From the NCBI GenBank assembly GCA_026786065.1, contig JAJAYS010000021.1, positions 1 through 16,824 of the forward strand: 16,824 bases of DNA, read 5' to 3'. The DNA is from Polaromonas sp. Lineage in GTDB: Bacteria > Pseudomonadota > Gammaproteobacteria > Burkholderiales > Burkholderiaceae_C. The first letter of the stretch is position 1. Each line of letters opens with the position of its first letter. Under the pieces are notes generated by a model. That model did not search any database, was not told where the DNA came from, and worked only from the letters and a program-made list of their open reading frames with translations. Made by a program: the position numbers and the translations under genes. This document shows, piece by piece, positions 5,852-13,223 of the stretch.

Positions 5852-6945
5852 AGCTGGCGCTGGTCACCGACGCCTGGCAGCCGCAGGTCAACGGCGTCGT
5901 CACGACGCTGGTTGAACTGGTGCGCGAGCTCGAAGCGCGGGACCATTGCGTCGAGGTGATTCATCCGGGGCTGTTCAAGACCCGCCCTTGCCCCGGCTAC
6001 GCCGGCATCGACCTGGCGGTCCGGCCGGCGCGCCAGCTCCGCGCGCGGCTCGAAGCCTGTCAACCCGACGCGATTCACATTGCCACCGAAGGGCCGCTCG
6101 GATGGGCAGCGCGGCGCTACTGCTTGCAGCAAGACCTGCAATTCACGACGGCTTTTCATACCCGGTTTCCCGAAATACTCAACGCGGCGCTGAAGATCCC
6201 GCTGGCCTGGGGCTATGCCTTGTTTCGCCATTTCCACAGACCCTCTGCGGGTGTCATGGTGCCGACCGAAGGCGTGCTGCACATGCTGCAGCGGCGCGGG
6301 TTTCGGACGCTGCGCAGCTGGACCCACGGTGTCGATACCCGTTTGTTCGCGTTTCAGGCGCAGCCCCGTCTGTATCCACCTTTGGGAACGCTGCCACGGC
6401 CAATTTCGCTGTTTGTTGGCCGTGTGTCGTATGAGAAAAACATCGAGGCATTCCTGAAGCTCGACCTTCCCGGAACCAAGCTGGTCTGCGGAGTCGGGCC
6501 ACTGAAGGCGGCCTTGAAAGCACGTTTTCCACAAGTGAGGTGGATGGGTTTGCTGCCGCGCGAGGAGCTGGCTCGGGTCTATGCAGCGGCCGATGTGTTT
6601 GTGTTCCCCAGCCGGTCGGAGACCTTCGGTCTGGTGATGCTCGAAGCGATGGCCAGCGGTACGCCCGTCGCGGCCTATCCGGTCGATGGGCCGCTCGAAG
6701 TGCTTTCGCCCCCGCCCGGCAGCGCGGCCGGCGGCGTCATGCGCGACGACCTGGGCAGCGCGGTCGCACTGGCGCTGGCTGTGCCGCGGCATGAGGCGCG
6801 CCAGCGCGCGCTGGCTTTCAGCTGGGCTTCAGCGGCGCAGTTGTTTGAAAGCTTTCTGGTCGTGGCCCGGCCGTGCGACGAGGTCTGCCCCGCCGACGGC
6901 GGCGGCAGCGCTGCAGCGCGCAAAGCTGTCACGCCATTGTCATAA
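5848..6945 (+). CDS. GT4 glycosyltransferase, probable diacylglycerol glycosyltransferase
   Basis: This 365-aa GT-B fold enzyme has an N-terminal acceptor domain with DAWQPQVNGVVTTL (8-21) and FHTRFPE (103-109). Its C-terminal donor domain carries FVGRVSYEKN (189-198) and the E-x7-E nucleotide-sugar motif E258/E266 in SETFGLVMLEAMASG. It resembles the GDP-mannose/UDP-sugar lipid glycosyltransferases (MgtA, SqdX, Agt). It overlaps the phosphoesterase gene by 4 bp, and the plcP-agt pair of marine and soil bacteria makes glycosylated diacylglycerols from the diacylglycerol that PlcP releases. The sugar donor cannot be told from sequence. Its stop codon lies at the end of the Pho box of ppk. Confidence 0.85.
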   Translation: MKLALVTDAWQPQVNGVVTTLVELVRELEARDHCVEVIHPGLFKTRPCPGYAGIDLAVRPARQLRARLEACQPDAIHIATEGPLGWAARRYCLQQDLQFTTAFHTRFPEILNAALKIPLAWGYALFRHFHRPSAGVMVPTEGVLHMLQRRGFRTLRSWTHGVDTRLFAFQAQPRLYPPLGTLPRPISLFVGRVSYEKNIEAFLKLDLPGTKLVCGVGPLKAALKARFPQVRWMGLLPREELARVYAAADVFVFPSRSETFGLVMLEAMASGTPVAAYPVDGPLEVLSPPPGSAAGGVMRDDLGSAVALALAVPRHEARQRALAFSWASAAQLFESFLVVARPCDEVCPADGGGSAAARKAVTPLS

Positions 6946-6959
6946 TGTTTCTCAACACT
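6926..6959 (+). promoter_or_regulatory. Pho box and -10 of ppk
   Basis: CTGTCAC (6926-6932) and TTGTCAT (6937-6943) are 11 bp apart and match the CTGTCAT-N4-CTGTCAC type. AACACT (6954-6959) follows after 10 bp as a weak -10. The site straddles the last codons and stop of the glycosyltransferase gene. Confidence 0.65.
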
Positions 6960-6991
6960 TGGCCCACTGTGCAAAGCCCTGCACCGACCCT

Positions 6992-7020
6992 GGACTACCT
7001 GCGCGAAGGGCCGGTAGTCC
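6992..7020 (+). promoter_or_regulatory. Leader hairpin before ppk
   Basis: GGACTACC (6992-6999) and GGTAGTCC (7013-7020) pair perfectly over 8 bp around a 13-base loop. The hairpin ends 15 bases before the GTG start of ppk, which lacks a clear Shine-Dalgarno. It could end the upstream operon (no T-run, so weakly) or act on ppk translation. Confidence 0.5.
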
Positions 7021-7035
7021 CACCGAAAAACTTAC

Positions 7036-9159
7036 GTGAACTTACCCGCCAGAGACCATGCCGATAAAACGGCTGAAGCCGCTCCTGAGCCAAGCGCGGA
7101 CAGTCCGGCGTTTCAGTTTCTCGATCGCGACCACAGCATCCTGGCGTTCAACGAGCGGGTGCTCAGCTGGGCCAGCCGGGACGACGTTCCGCTGCTTGAG
7201 CGCCTGCGCTTTCTGTGCATCGTGTCGTCCAACCTCGACGAGTTTTTCGAGGTTCGTGCTTCGCCGCATTTGATGGCTGCCCAAAGCGGCGACGCCAAAG
7301 GCATCTATTCCACAAGCAGCTTCACCGAGCTGGCCGCTCTTGCGCAGGACATGGTGGCGCGCCAGTACGCGCTGTACAACGACGCGCTGCTGCCGGCCTT
7401 TGCCAGCCACGGCATCCGGGTTGTTTCGCACGGCGAACGCAATGCGGTCCAGCGGCGCTGGGTACGCGAGTATTTTGAAACCCAGGTACGTCCCCTGCTT
7501 GTTCCTGTGGGGCTCGATCCTTCGCATCCGTTTCCACAGGTGGCCAACAAGTCGCTCAACTTTATTGTGCGACTGGCTGGCAAGGATGCCTTCGGCCGGG
7601 CCAACGAAATCGCCATCGTCAAGGTGCCGCGCGTGCTGCCGCGCTTTAACGCGATGCCGGGGCGTATCGGCAAGGCGCGCCTGCTTTTTGTGTCGCTTTC
7701 CAGCGTGATCCGGGCGCACCTGGCCGAGCTGTTTCCGGGCCGCGAGGTGGTGCATTTTTCACAGTTTCGGGTCACCCGTCATTCCGATTTGGCGGTCGAT
7801 GAAGACGACGTGAAAAACCTGCGCACCGCCTTGCGTCTGGGTCTGGAGCAACGCCATTACGGGCAGGCCGTGCGGCTGGAAGTCTCGGCCGGGTGTTCGG
7901 ATTTCCTGGCCGAGTTTTTGTTGACCCAGTTCGGCTTGCCGCAAGCTTCGCTGTACCGGGTTCCGGGGCCAGTCAACCTGGTGCGCCTGACGCAGTTGGT
8001 CGATCTGATCGATCAGCCTGAGTTGCTGTTCCCGGCTTATGCGGCGTCCTATCCCTTGCAGTTGCAGCCCGGCCAGTCGATTTTCATGCGCCTGCGGGCC
8101 GGCGACGTGTCGATTCACCAGCCTTTCGAAAGTTTTGACGGGGTGCTCGATTTCCTGCGAGAAGCTGTCAACGACCCGCTGGTGCTGGCGATCAAGCAGA
8201 CCATTTACCGCACTGGCCCCGACTCCGAGTTGATGCTGCTGCTGCGCGAGGCAGTCCGGCGCGGCAAGGAAGTGACGGTGGTGGTCGAGCTGAAGGCGCG
8301 CTTCGACGAGGAAGCCAATATCAACTGGGCCGAGATGCTGGAGTCGATAGGCGCGCAGGTGGTGTATGGCGTGGTGGGCCTCAAAACCCACGCCAAGATG
8401 CTGCTCGTGACGCGCCGCGAAGGCCGCGTGCTGCGGCGCTATGCCCATTTGTCCACCGGCAATTACAACCCGCGCACAGCCCGGCTCTACACCGACATAA
8501 GTTACCTGACCTGCAACGCCCGGTTGACCGCCGACGTGGATCAGGTTTTCGTGCATCTGGCCAGCCAGAGCAGGCTGCCCAAGCTGCATCACTTGTGGCT
8601 TGCCCCGCTTCAGCTGCAGCGCAAGCTGGTCGAGAAGATAGGCGCGCTGGCCGACGCCGCAGCCCAAGGCCGCGAAGCGCGCATCGTCTTAAAAATGAAC
8701 GCGTTGACAGACGAAGTTTTGATTCTGGCGCTGGTGCGTGCCGGGCAGTGCGGCGTCGAAATCGACCTTATCGTTCGTGGCGCCTGCATGCTGCCGGCGC
8801 AGGTCGCCGGCGTCACAGACCGCATCCGGGTGCGCTCGGTAATCGGCCGCTTTTTGGAGCATTCGCGGGTGTTTTACTTCCGCTGCGACGACGACGAATC
8901 GCTGTACTTGTCGAGTGCCGACTGGATGAACCGCAACATGCTGCGCCGCGTCGAGCTGGCCTGGCCGGTGATCGACCCGGTGCTGCGCCAGCGCATCATC
9001 GACGAATGCCTGGTGGCTTACCTGCACGACCGCAGCGACGCCTGGGACCTGCAGGCCGACGGCCGCTACCGCCATGTGCTGACCGGCGGTGCCCCGCCCG
9101 GGCCGGGCGCCCAGGCCGCCCTGATGGCGCGTTATGCGTCGTCGCCACACAGCGGCTGA
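7036..9159 (+). CDS. ppk: Polyphosphate kinase 1
   Basis: This 707-aa membrane-associated enzyme reversibly polymerises the gamma-phosphate of ATP into polyphosphate. Diagnostic text: FLDRDHSILAFNERVL near residue 28, SSNLDEFFEVR (64-74), GLKTHAKMLLV with the autophosphorylated His452 (E. coli His435), HLSTGNYNPRTARLYTD, VRGACMLPAQVAGV, GRFLEHSRVFYF and SSADWMNRNM. Length is normal (about 690 aa). GTG 7036 is the only start in frame before the conserved domain, since a TAG lies at 7015, although the ribosome site is poor. A Pho box lies about 95 bp upstream and a leader hairpin just before the start. Six bases separate it from sixA. Pho control of ppk fits its link to phosphate stress. Confidence 0.95.
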   Translation: MNLPARDHADKTAEAAPEPSADSPAFQFLDRDHSILAFNERVLSWASRDDVPLLERLRFLCIVSSNLDEFFEVRASPHLMAAQSGDAKGIYSTSSFTELAALAQDMVARQYALYNDALLPAFASHGIRVVSHGERNAVQRRWVREYFETQVRPLLVPVGLDPSHPFPQVANKSLNFIVRLAGKDAFGRANEIAIVKVPRVLPRFNAMPGRIGKARLLFVSLSSVIRAHLAELFPGREVVHFSQFRVTRHSDLAVDEDDVKNLRTALRLGLEQRHYGQAVRLEVSAGCSDFLAEFLLTQFGLPQASLYRVPGPVNLVRLTQLVDLIDQPELLFPAYAASYPLQLQPGQSIFMRLRAGDVSIHQPFESFDGVLDFLREAVNDPLVLAIKQTIYRTGPDSELMLLLREAVRRGKEVTVVVELKARFDEEANINWAEMLESIGAQVVYGVVGLKTHAKMLLVTRREGRVLRRYAHLSTGNYNPRTARLYTDISYLTCNARLTADVDQVFVHLASQSRLPKLHHLWLAPLQLQRKLVEKIGALADAAAQGREARIVLKMNALTDEVLILALVRAGQCGVEIDLIVRGACMLPAQVAGVTDRIRVRSVIGRFLEHSRVFYFRCDDDESLYLSSADWMNRNMLRRVELAWPVIDPVLRQRIIDECLVAYLHDRSDAWDLQADGRYRHVLTGGAPPGPGAQAALMARYASSPHSG

Positions 9160-9165
9160 GCAAAC

Positions 9166-9639
9166 ATGGACCTGCTGCTATGGCGCCATGCCGAGGCCGA
9201 AGAACTGGCCAAAACCGGTGAGCCAGCGGGGAGCGATTTGGAGCGGGCTCTCACAGCGCGCGGCGACAAACAGGCGGCCCGGGTCGCCGCCTGGCTGGAC
9301 CGCCAGTTGCCGGAAGGCACCCGAATCCTGACGAGTCCTGCGCGGCGCTGCGAGCAGACGGCGCATGCACTAGGCCGCAAGTTTCGCTCCCGCACCGAAC
9401 TGCTTCCCGGCGCCACGGCGGCAACCCTGCTTGAGCTGGTGCAATGGCCGCTTGCCAAAGCGCCGGTGCTGGTCGTCGGTCACCAGCCGGTGCTGGGGCA
9501 GGTCGTTGCGCAGTTGCTGGGCCTGCCGGAGGGCGAATGCCCGTTCAAAAAGGGGATGGTGTGGTGGCTGCGTTCGCGCGAGCGTGACGGTCAGGTGAGG
9601 GCAGTGGTGGTGACGGTGCAATCGCCCGAAGTGCTGTAG
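9166..9639 (+). CDS. sixA: SixA-like phosphohistidine phosphatase
   Basis: This 157-aa histidine phosphatase of the phosphoglycerate-mutase-like superfamily has the RHAEAEE motif with catalytic His8 at the N-terminus and the second histidine in VVGHQPVLGQ. LTSPARRCEQTA carries the conserved phosphate-binding Arg. E. coli SixA removes phosphate from a phosphohistidine protein (ArcB HPt, PTSNtr). It lies 6 bases after ppk, is probably co-transcribed, and ends 19 bp from the convergent ppx stop. Sitting between ppk (a phosphohistidine enzyme) and ppx suggests a role in polyphosphate or histidine-phosphate balance, but that is inference. Confidence 0.88.
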   Translation: MDLLLWRHAEAEELAKTGEPAGSDLERALTARGDKQAARVAAWLDRQLPEGTRILTSPARRCEQTAHALGRKFRSRTELLPGATAATLLELVQWPLAKAPVLVVGHQPVLGQVVAQLLGLPEGECPFKKGMVWWLRSRERDGQVRAVVVTVQSPEVL

Positions 9640-9658
9640 CGCCGGGCCTGCAGGGCCG

Positions 9659-11158
9659 TCAAGTCTGCGGGACGGTCAGCGTCCACGGGGTTTTTTGCCA
9701 GGCCACCGCTTCTTGCTGCAGCAGCCAGGCCGACTGCGGAAACGCGGTGCGCCAGCCCTTGCGGGTGGTGAGGCAAAACACCTTCGCTGGCGCGTTCAGA
9801 ATCTCCAGAGTCAGACCCGACAGGTCGGGGTCGCGCCGGGCATGGGACAGGATCACCGCCAGCCTCAAACACAGCAATTGCACGATGAAGGTGCGGTCTT
9901 CGAAGTCTGCATCGAGCTTGCGCAGCTTGCCGCGATGGCCTAGAACAAGCTGGCTCAGCCGGTGCAGTTCAGACAAAGCAAATCCCGGCGCATCGACGTT
10001 GTCGAGAATGTAGGCGCCGTGCTTGTGGTATTCGCTGTGCGAGATGTGGGTACCGATCTCGTGCAGATGCGCGGCCCAGTTCAGCTTGCGCTCGGCGCGC
10101 GCCGTATCGCCGTTGGTCAGCCCGGCCCCCGCCATCTGAAACAGGCTGTTTGAGACCTTGCCGACGCGTAGCGCCTGCGCCGCGTCGGCAGCAAAGCGCA
10201 CCCCCAGCCGCTGCACCGTTTTTGAACGCAGATCGGTCAGGTCCTGTGCGCGGTCCACCAGGTCGTACATCGCGCCGTGGCGCAGCGCACCCTGGGCTGC
10301 GTGCAATTTTTGCAGGCCGAGCAACTCGAAGACCGCCCGCAGCACGCTGAGTCCGCCGCCTATAACCGAGCGGCGGTCGTCCTTCATGCCGTCGAGTTTG
10401 AGACGTTCGGCGTTTTGCGCTTTGATCAGACGCTCAAGCAGCCAGTCCAGTCCGGGCCGGGTGATTACGCCGGCCGGCCAGCCGGCTGCGGCCAGCACGT
10501 CGCAGACCGCGCCTATGGTGCCGGACGAGCCATAGGCGACCTGCCAGCTCGACGGCGGGTATTGGTCGATCGCCTCGTCCAGTACGGCCGTGGCGGCGAT
10601 CTCGGCCGTCGTGAAGGCGTGTGCGCTGAACTCCCCATCGGGGAAATATTTCATCGACCAGGCGACGCTGCCAACCCGGTACGAACCCATGGTGACCGGC
10701 TCCAGCGCCTGGCCGACGACCAACTCGGTCGAACGCCCGCCAATGTCGATCACCAGGCGCTTCTCGTCGGATTGCGGCAGCAGGTGGGCCACACCCTGAT
10801 AGATCAGCCGGGCCTCCTCGTTGCCGCCGATCACGTCGATCGGGAAGCCGAGGATCTTGTGTGCGCGAACCAAAAATGCGTCCCGGTTGCGCGCTTCACG
10901 CAGGGTCTGCGTCGCCACTGCACGAACCTGATTCGGTTTGAAACCCGCTAGCCGTTCGCCGAATCGGGCCAGGCAGTCCCAGCCGCGCTGCATGGCGTCG
11001 AGGGTGAGATTGCGGTCGGCATCCAGCCCGCTGCCTTGGCGCACGGTTTCCTTGAGGTATTCGGCGCGGTGGATGCGGCCGTGCTCGAAACGGCCAATTT
11101 CAAGGCGGAAGCTGTTCGATCCGAGATCGACAGCGGCAAGCAGGGTTCCGTTGTTCAT
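9659..11158 (-). CDS. ppx: Exopolyphosphatase (Ppx/GppA family)
   Basis: This 499-aa cytosolic enzyme removes terminal phosphates from polyphosphate (and possibly from pppGpp). The N-terminal ASKHA domain has AAVDLGSNSFRLEIG (residues 8-22), GGNEEARLIYQGV, and IDIGGRSTELVVG; the C-terminal half is the HD-type helical domain (HEIGTHISHSEYHKHGAY). Start chosen at ATG 11158 because MNNGTLLAAVDLGSNSF matches the family N-terminus; upstream starts at 11185 and 11233 would add residues without similarity. The ribosome site is weak. It is convergent with ppk-sixA and 102 bp downstream, on the same strand, of a binding-protein gene. Ppx and GppA cannot be cleanly told apart by eye; ppk proximity favours Ppx. 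Confidence 0.93.
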   Translation of the reverse strand: MNNGTLLAAVDLGSNSFRLEIGRFEHGRIHRAEYLKETVRQGSGLDADRNLTLDAMQRGWDCLARFGERLAGFKPNQVRAVATQTLREARNRDAFLVRAHKILGFPIDVIGGNEEARLIYQGVAHLLPQSDEKRLVIDIGGRSTELVVGQALEPVTMGSYRVGSVAWSMKYFPDGEFSAHAFTTAEIAATAVLDEAIDQYPPSSWQVAYGSSGTIGAVCDVLAAAGWPAGVITRPGLDWLLERLIKAQNAERLKLDGMKDDRRSVIGGGLSVLRAVFELLGLQKLHAAQGALRHGAMYDLVDRAQDLTDLRSKTVQRLGVRFAADAAQALRVGKVSNSLFQMAGAGLTNGDTARAERKLNWAAHLHEIGTHISHSEYHKHGAYILDNVDAPGFALSELHRLSQLVLGHRGKLRKLDADFEDRTFIVQLLCLRLAVILSHARRDPDLSGLTLEILNAPAKVFCLTTRKGWRTAFPQSAWLLQQEAVAWQKTPWTLTVPQT

Positions 11159-11260
11159 GAGCGCACTGAATTTCCGGGCCAGCATAGCATCGGCATCGAT
11201 TGCATTGCTGGCACCGCTGGTTCCAAAACGCAAGCGTTTGGCCTGGTTCCCGGTTGCCTG

Positions 11261-12430
11261 CTACCAGATCACGCGTCCATTCGGGCTCATCATGCTTTGT
11301 GTGACGTACTGACCGCTTCGGCGCTGTGCGTCGAAGGTGATGCGAAAGCCGCCCAGGTCCTGGTTCTCCCGCCTCTGAAAGGCCTCCAGCACAGTCGAAC
11401 GGGTCACTGCCCCTTCGACGCCCTTGAGGACAGAGTGTGTGTAGCGGGCTGCAATGAAGCCCGCCAGGCTGAGCGAGGTGGGCGGCTCATCAAACAGGCG
11501 TTCCAGCGTCTCCCGGTAGCTGCGCACGACCGGCAAGCTGGAATTGACCGGAGGCACAGGCTGCGTGGCGATCACGGGGGTGTTGCGGGCCGCTCCCATC
11601 TGCACCATCGTCAGCAGGTTTACATCGGCCAGGGCCACCACATAGCGCTGGCGGGTCTGTTTTTCGAGGCCCTGCGTGAAATCGGCCAATTCAGGGGTGC
11701 CGGCCATGAAAAGAAGCACGGGCGGCGTCTCGGCCGTCATTTTCTGGCCGAGTTCCCGCAGGCCGCTCACGGCATAGAACTGTTGCAGCTTGAGATCCAT
11801 ACCTCCGGCGATGCGCTCCACTTCTTCGCGGTAGGCGTCCTGGTGCGCTTTGCTTGGGAACACCGCCCCGAGTTGTTGCAGCCCCATGACCGAAAGTACT
11901 TTGAGCGCGTAAGTGATCTGCTGTTCTCGCGCTGCAAATATCGGGAAGGTGCGGTCGTCAATCCGGGCGTCGGAGGTTTGCAGCCACGGCGCCGCCTGGG
12001 CGATGTTCAGTTCGCCGATGCTGGCCAGTGCAAGCGTTGCGAGCGTGTCGCCGACTGTGCCGGACAGCACAACGCAGGCCGCGTTGTCACGGATTGAATC
12101 AAGTGCCACGCGCAAACTGGACGGGCTGCCGTCCGTCTCCAGCGTCAAGTGCTGTATCGGCCGGCCGCGCACTCCACCCCTGGAGTTGATATCCTGCCAG
12201 GCGGCGCGCGATCCGATCAAAAAGTCTCTTGAGACGTCCTGCTGGGCAGGCGACAAATCGGCGAGTTGGGCAACGCCGATGGGCCTGTTGCTTGCGCTTG
12301 CAGGCGGCGACTTCCATGCCTGCGCGTTCACCGATTTGGTCGCCGCTATTGCCGCCGGGCCGGCCAGAGCTGTTAGCGCGACTCTTTGCAGCAGAGTTCT
12401 GCGGCTCGCCCAAGTTTTAATTACGGACAT
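11261..12430 (-). CDS. Tat-exported ABC-type substrate-binding protein (Peripla_BP_6/LivJ-like), orphan
   Basis: This 389-aa periplasmic protein has a twin-arginine signal peptide, S-R10-R11-TLLQRV, then a hydrophobic stretch and a likely cleavage after VNAQA (residue 38). The mature part follows the leucine/amide-binding fold: IGVAQLADLSPAQQDVSRDF, INSRGGVRGRPI, and VLSGTVGDTLATLAL. ATG 12430 was chosen because it gives the intact signal peptide, with GGGGATAGG just upstream; the longer frame from 12493 would bury it. No permease or ATPase of the matching transporter lies nearby, so it is an orphan that may serve a remote transporter or act as a sensor. The ligand is unknown. It sits upstream of ppx and could be co-transcribed with it. 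Confidence 0.82.
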   Translation of the reverse strand: MSVIKTWASRRTLLQRVALTALAGPAAIAATKSVNAQAWKSPPASASNRPIGVAQLADLSPAQQDVSRDFLIGSRAAWQDINSRGGVRGRPIQHLTLETDGSPSSLRVALDSIRDNAACVVLSGTVGDTLATLALASIGELNIAQAAPWLQTSDARIDDRTFPIFAAREQQITYALKVLSVMGLQQLGAVFPSKAHQDAYREEVERIAGGMDLKLQQFYAVSGLRELGQKMTAETPPVLLFMAGTPELADFTQGLEKQTRQRYVVALADVNLLTMVQMGAARNTPVIATQPVPPVNSSLPVVRSYRETLERLFDEPPTSLSLAGFIAARYTHSVLKGVEGAVTRSTVLEAFQRRENQDLGGFRITFDAQRRSGQYVTQSMMSPNGRVIW

Positions 12431-12540
12431 CCTATCCCCGCGCTGCGTGCTGATTTGCTGATTGATGGGCAGTTGCTTGCCGCAACTACGCAACCTGAAA
12501 TCCGTTAGAAAAGAAAAATTTCGGGCGCGGGGCCGGAGGT

Positions 12541-13023
12541 TCAGCGCTTGACGGGGGGGATCAGCACGCTATCGACAATGTGTACGACGCCGTTGGTGGC
12601 GGATATATCTGCCGCCTGAACCATCGCGTCTTCGACGGTCACATACGCGCCCGCCTTCGACAGGGCCAACTCGGCTCCATTGGCGGTTTTGGCATTGCCG
12701 TTTTTGACATCGGCAGCCATGAATTTTCCGGGAACGACGTGGTACGTGAGTACCGCTTTGAGTTTGGCCGGGTCGCTGGCCAGCTCGTCCATTGTTTTGG
12801 CCGGGACTTTGGCAAACGCCTCGTTGGAAGGAGCGAATACGGTAAAGGGGCCTGCGCCGCCAAGCGTGCTGGTGAGGCCGGCCTTGCTGACCAATCCGTT
12901 CAGGGTGCTGAGTCGGGAATCGCGGGCGACGGTTTCGGCGACCGAAACCGGAGCGGGCTTGGTGGCACAACCGGCCACGAATGCAACGGCGGAGGCGAGA
13001 AGGACGAGGCGGTTAAAGGACAT
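12541..13023 (-). CDS. FAS1 (fasciclin-like) domain lipoprotein
   Basis: This 160-aa protein has a lipoprotein signal: hydrophobic LVLLASAVAFVAGC with lipobox V16-A17-G18-C19. Ala at +2 favours the outer membrane. A single FAS1 domain follows: LNGLVSKAGLTSTL, the FTVFAPSNEAF box, LTYHVVPG, and the terminal NGVVHIVDSVLIPP. ATG 13023 is preceded by AAGGAG 8 bases upstream; the longer frame from 13212 would run through the Pho boxes. FAS1 domains mediate adhesion to surfaces or matrix polymers; the specific role is unknown. The gene diverges from pstS and has its own four-unit Pho-box-like array, so it is probably induced by phosphate limitation. Confidence 0.88.
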   Translation of the reverse strand: MSFNRLVLLASAVAFVAGCATKPAPVSVAETVARDSRLSTLNGLVSKAGLTSTLGGAGPFTVFAPSNEAFAKVPAKTMDELASDPAKLKAVLTYHVVPGKFMAADVKNGNAKTANGAELALSKAGAYVTVEDAMVQAADISATNGVVHIVDSVLIPPVKR

Positions 13024-13050
13024 GAAAAACTCCTTGGTTGTAACCGCAGA

Positions 13051-13106
13051 AGCGTAGGATTTATTGATGACGTTTCCGTGACAGTCCTTTGAAGCTTTCG
13101 TGACAG
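13051..13106 (-). promoter_or_regulatory. Pho-box-like array and -10 for the FAS1 lipoprotein gene
   Basis: On the minus strand: CTGTCAC (13106-13100), GCTTCAA (13095-13089), CTGTCAC (13084-13078) and ACGTCAT (13073-13067), all 11 bp apart. After 10 bp comes TACGCT (13056-13051). Two units are exact, one is weak and one is intermediate. Confidence 0.6.
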
Positions 13107-13154
13107 CGAAGGTCGGGTTTGGTGAGCTCCGCGCTTTGCTGCTGCCGAAAGCCG

Positions 13155-13188
13155 ATGTCACGGGGTTGTCACACAAGTCTTTTACAGT
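13155..13188 (+). promoter_or_regulatory. Pho box and -10 of pstS
   Basis: ATGTCAC (13155-13161) and TTGTCAC (13166-13172) are 11 bp apart, each one base from CTGTCAC. TACAGT (13183-13188, 4 of 6 to the -10 consensus) follows after 10 bp. Transcription would start near 13195, about 29 bases before the pstS ATG. PhoB control of pstS is well established in other bacteria. Confidence 0.75.
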
Positions 13189-13223
13189 CCGCCCATCTTT
13201 CCACCAACCCACGAGGTGACTCG

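Noticed and set aside
9640..9658. Bidirectional terminator between sixA and ppx
   Set aside because: Only a 4-bp GGCC stem around a PstI-like palindrome is present and no T-run follows on either strand.
11036..12097. Plus-strand open frame of 353 codons antisense to ppx and the binding-protein gene
   Set aside because: Both minus-strand genes have clear family motifs; the plus frame has no recognisable domain, low-complexity composition and no ribosome site. It is a shadow of high-GC codon use.
12504..12540. GC-rich block followed by T-rich DNA after the FAS1 gene as an intrinsic terminator
   Set aside because: On the minus strand the T-rich part is good, but the GC block pairs over only about 3 bp, so no convincing stem.
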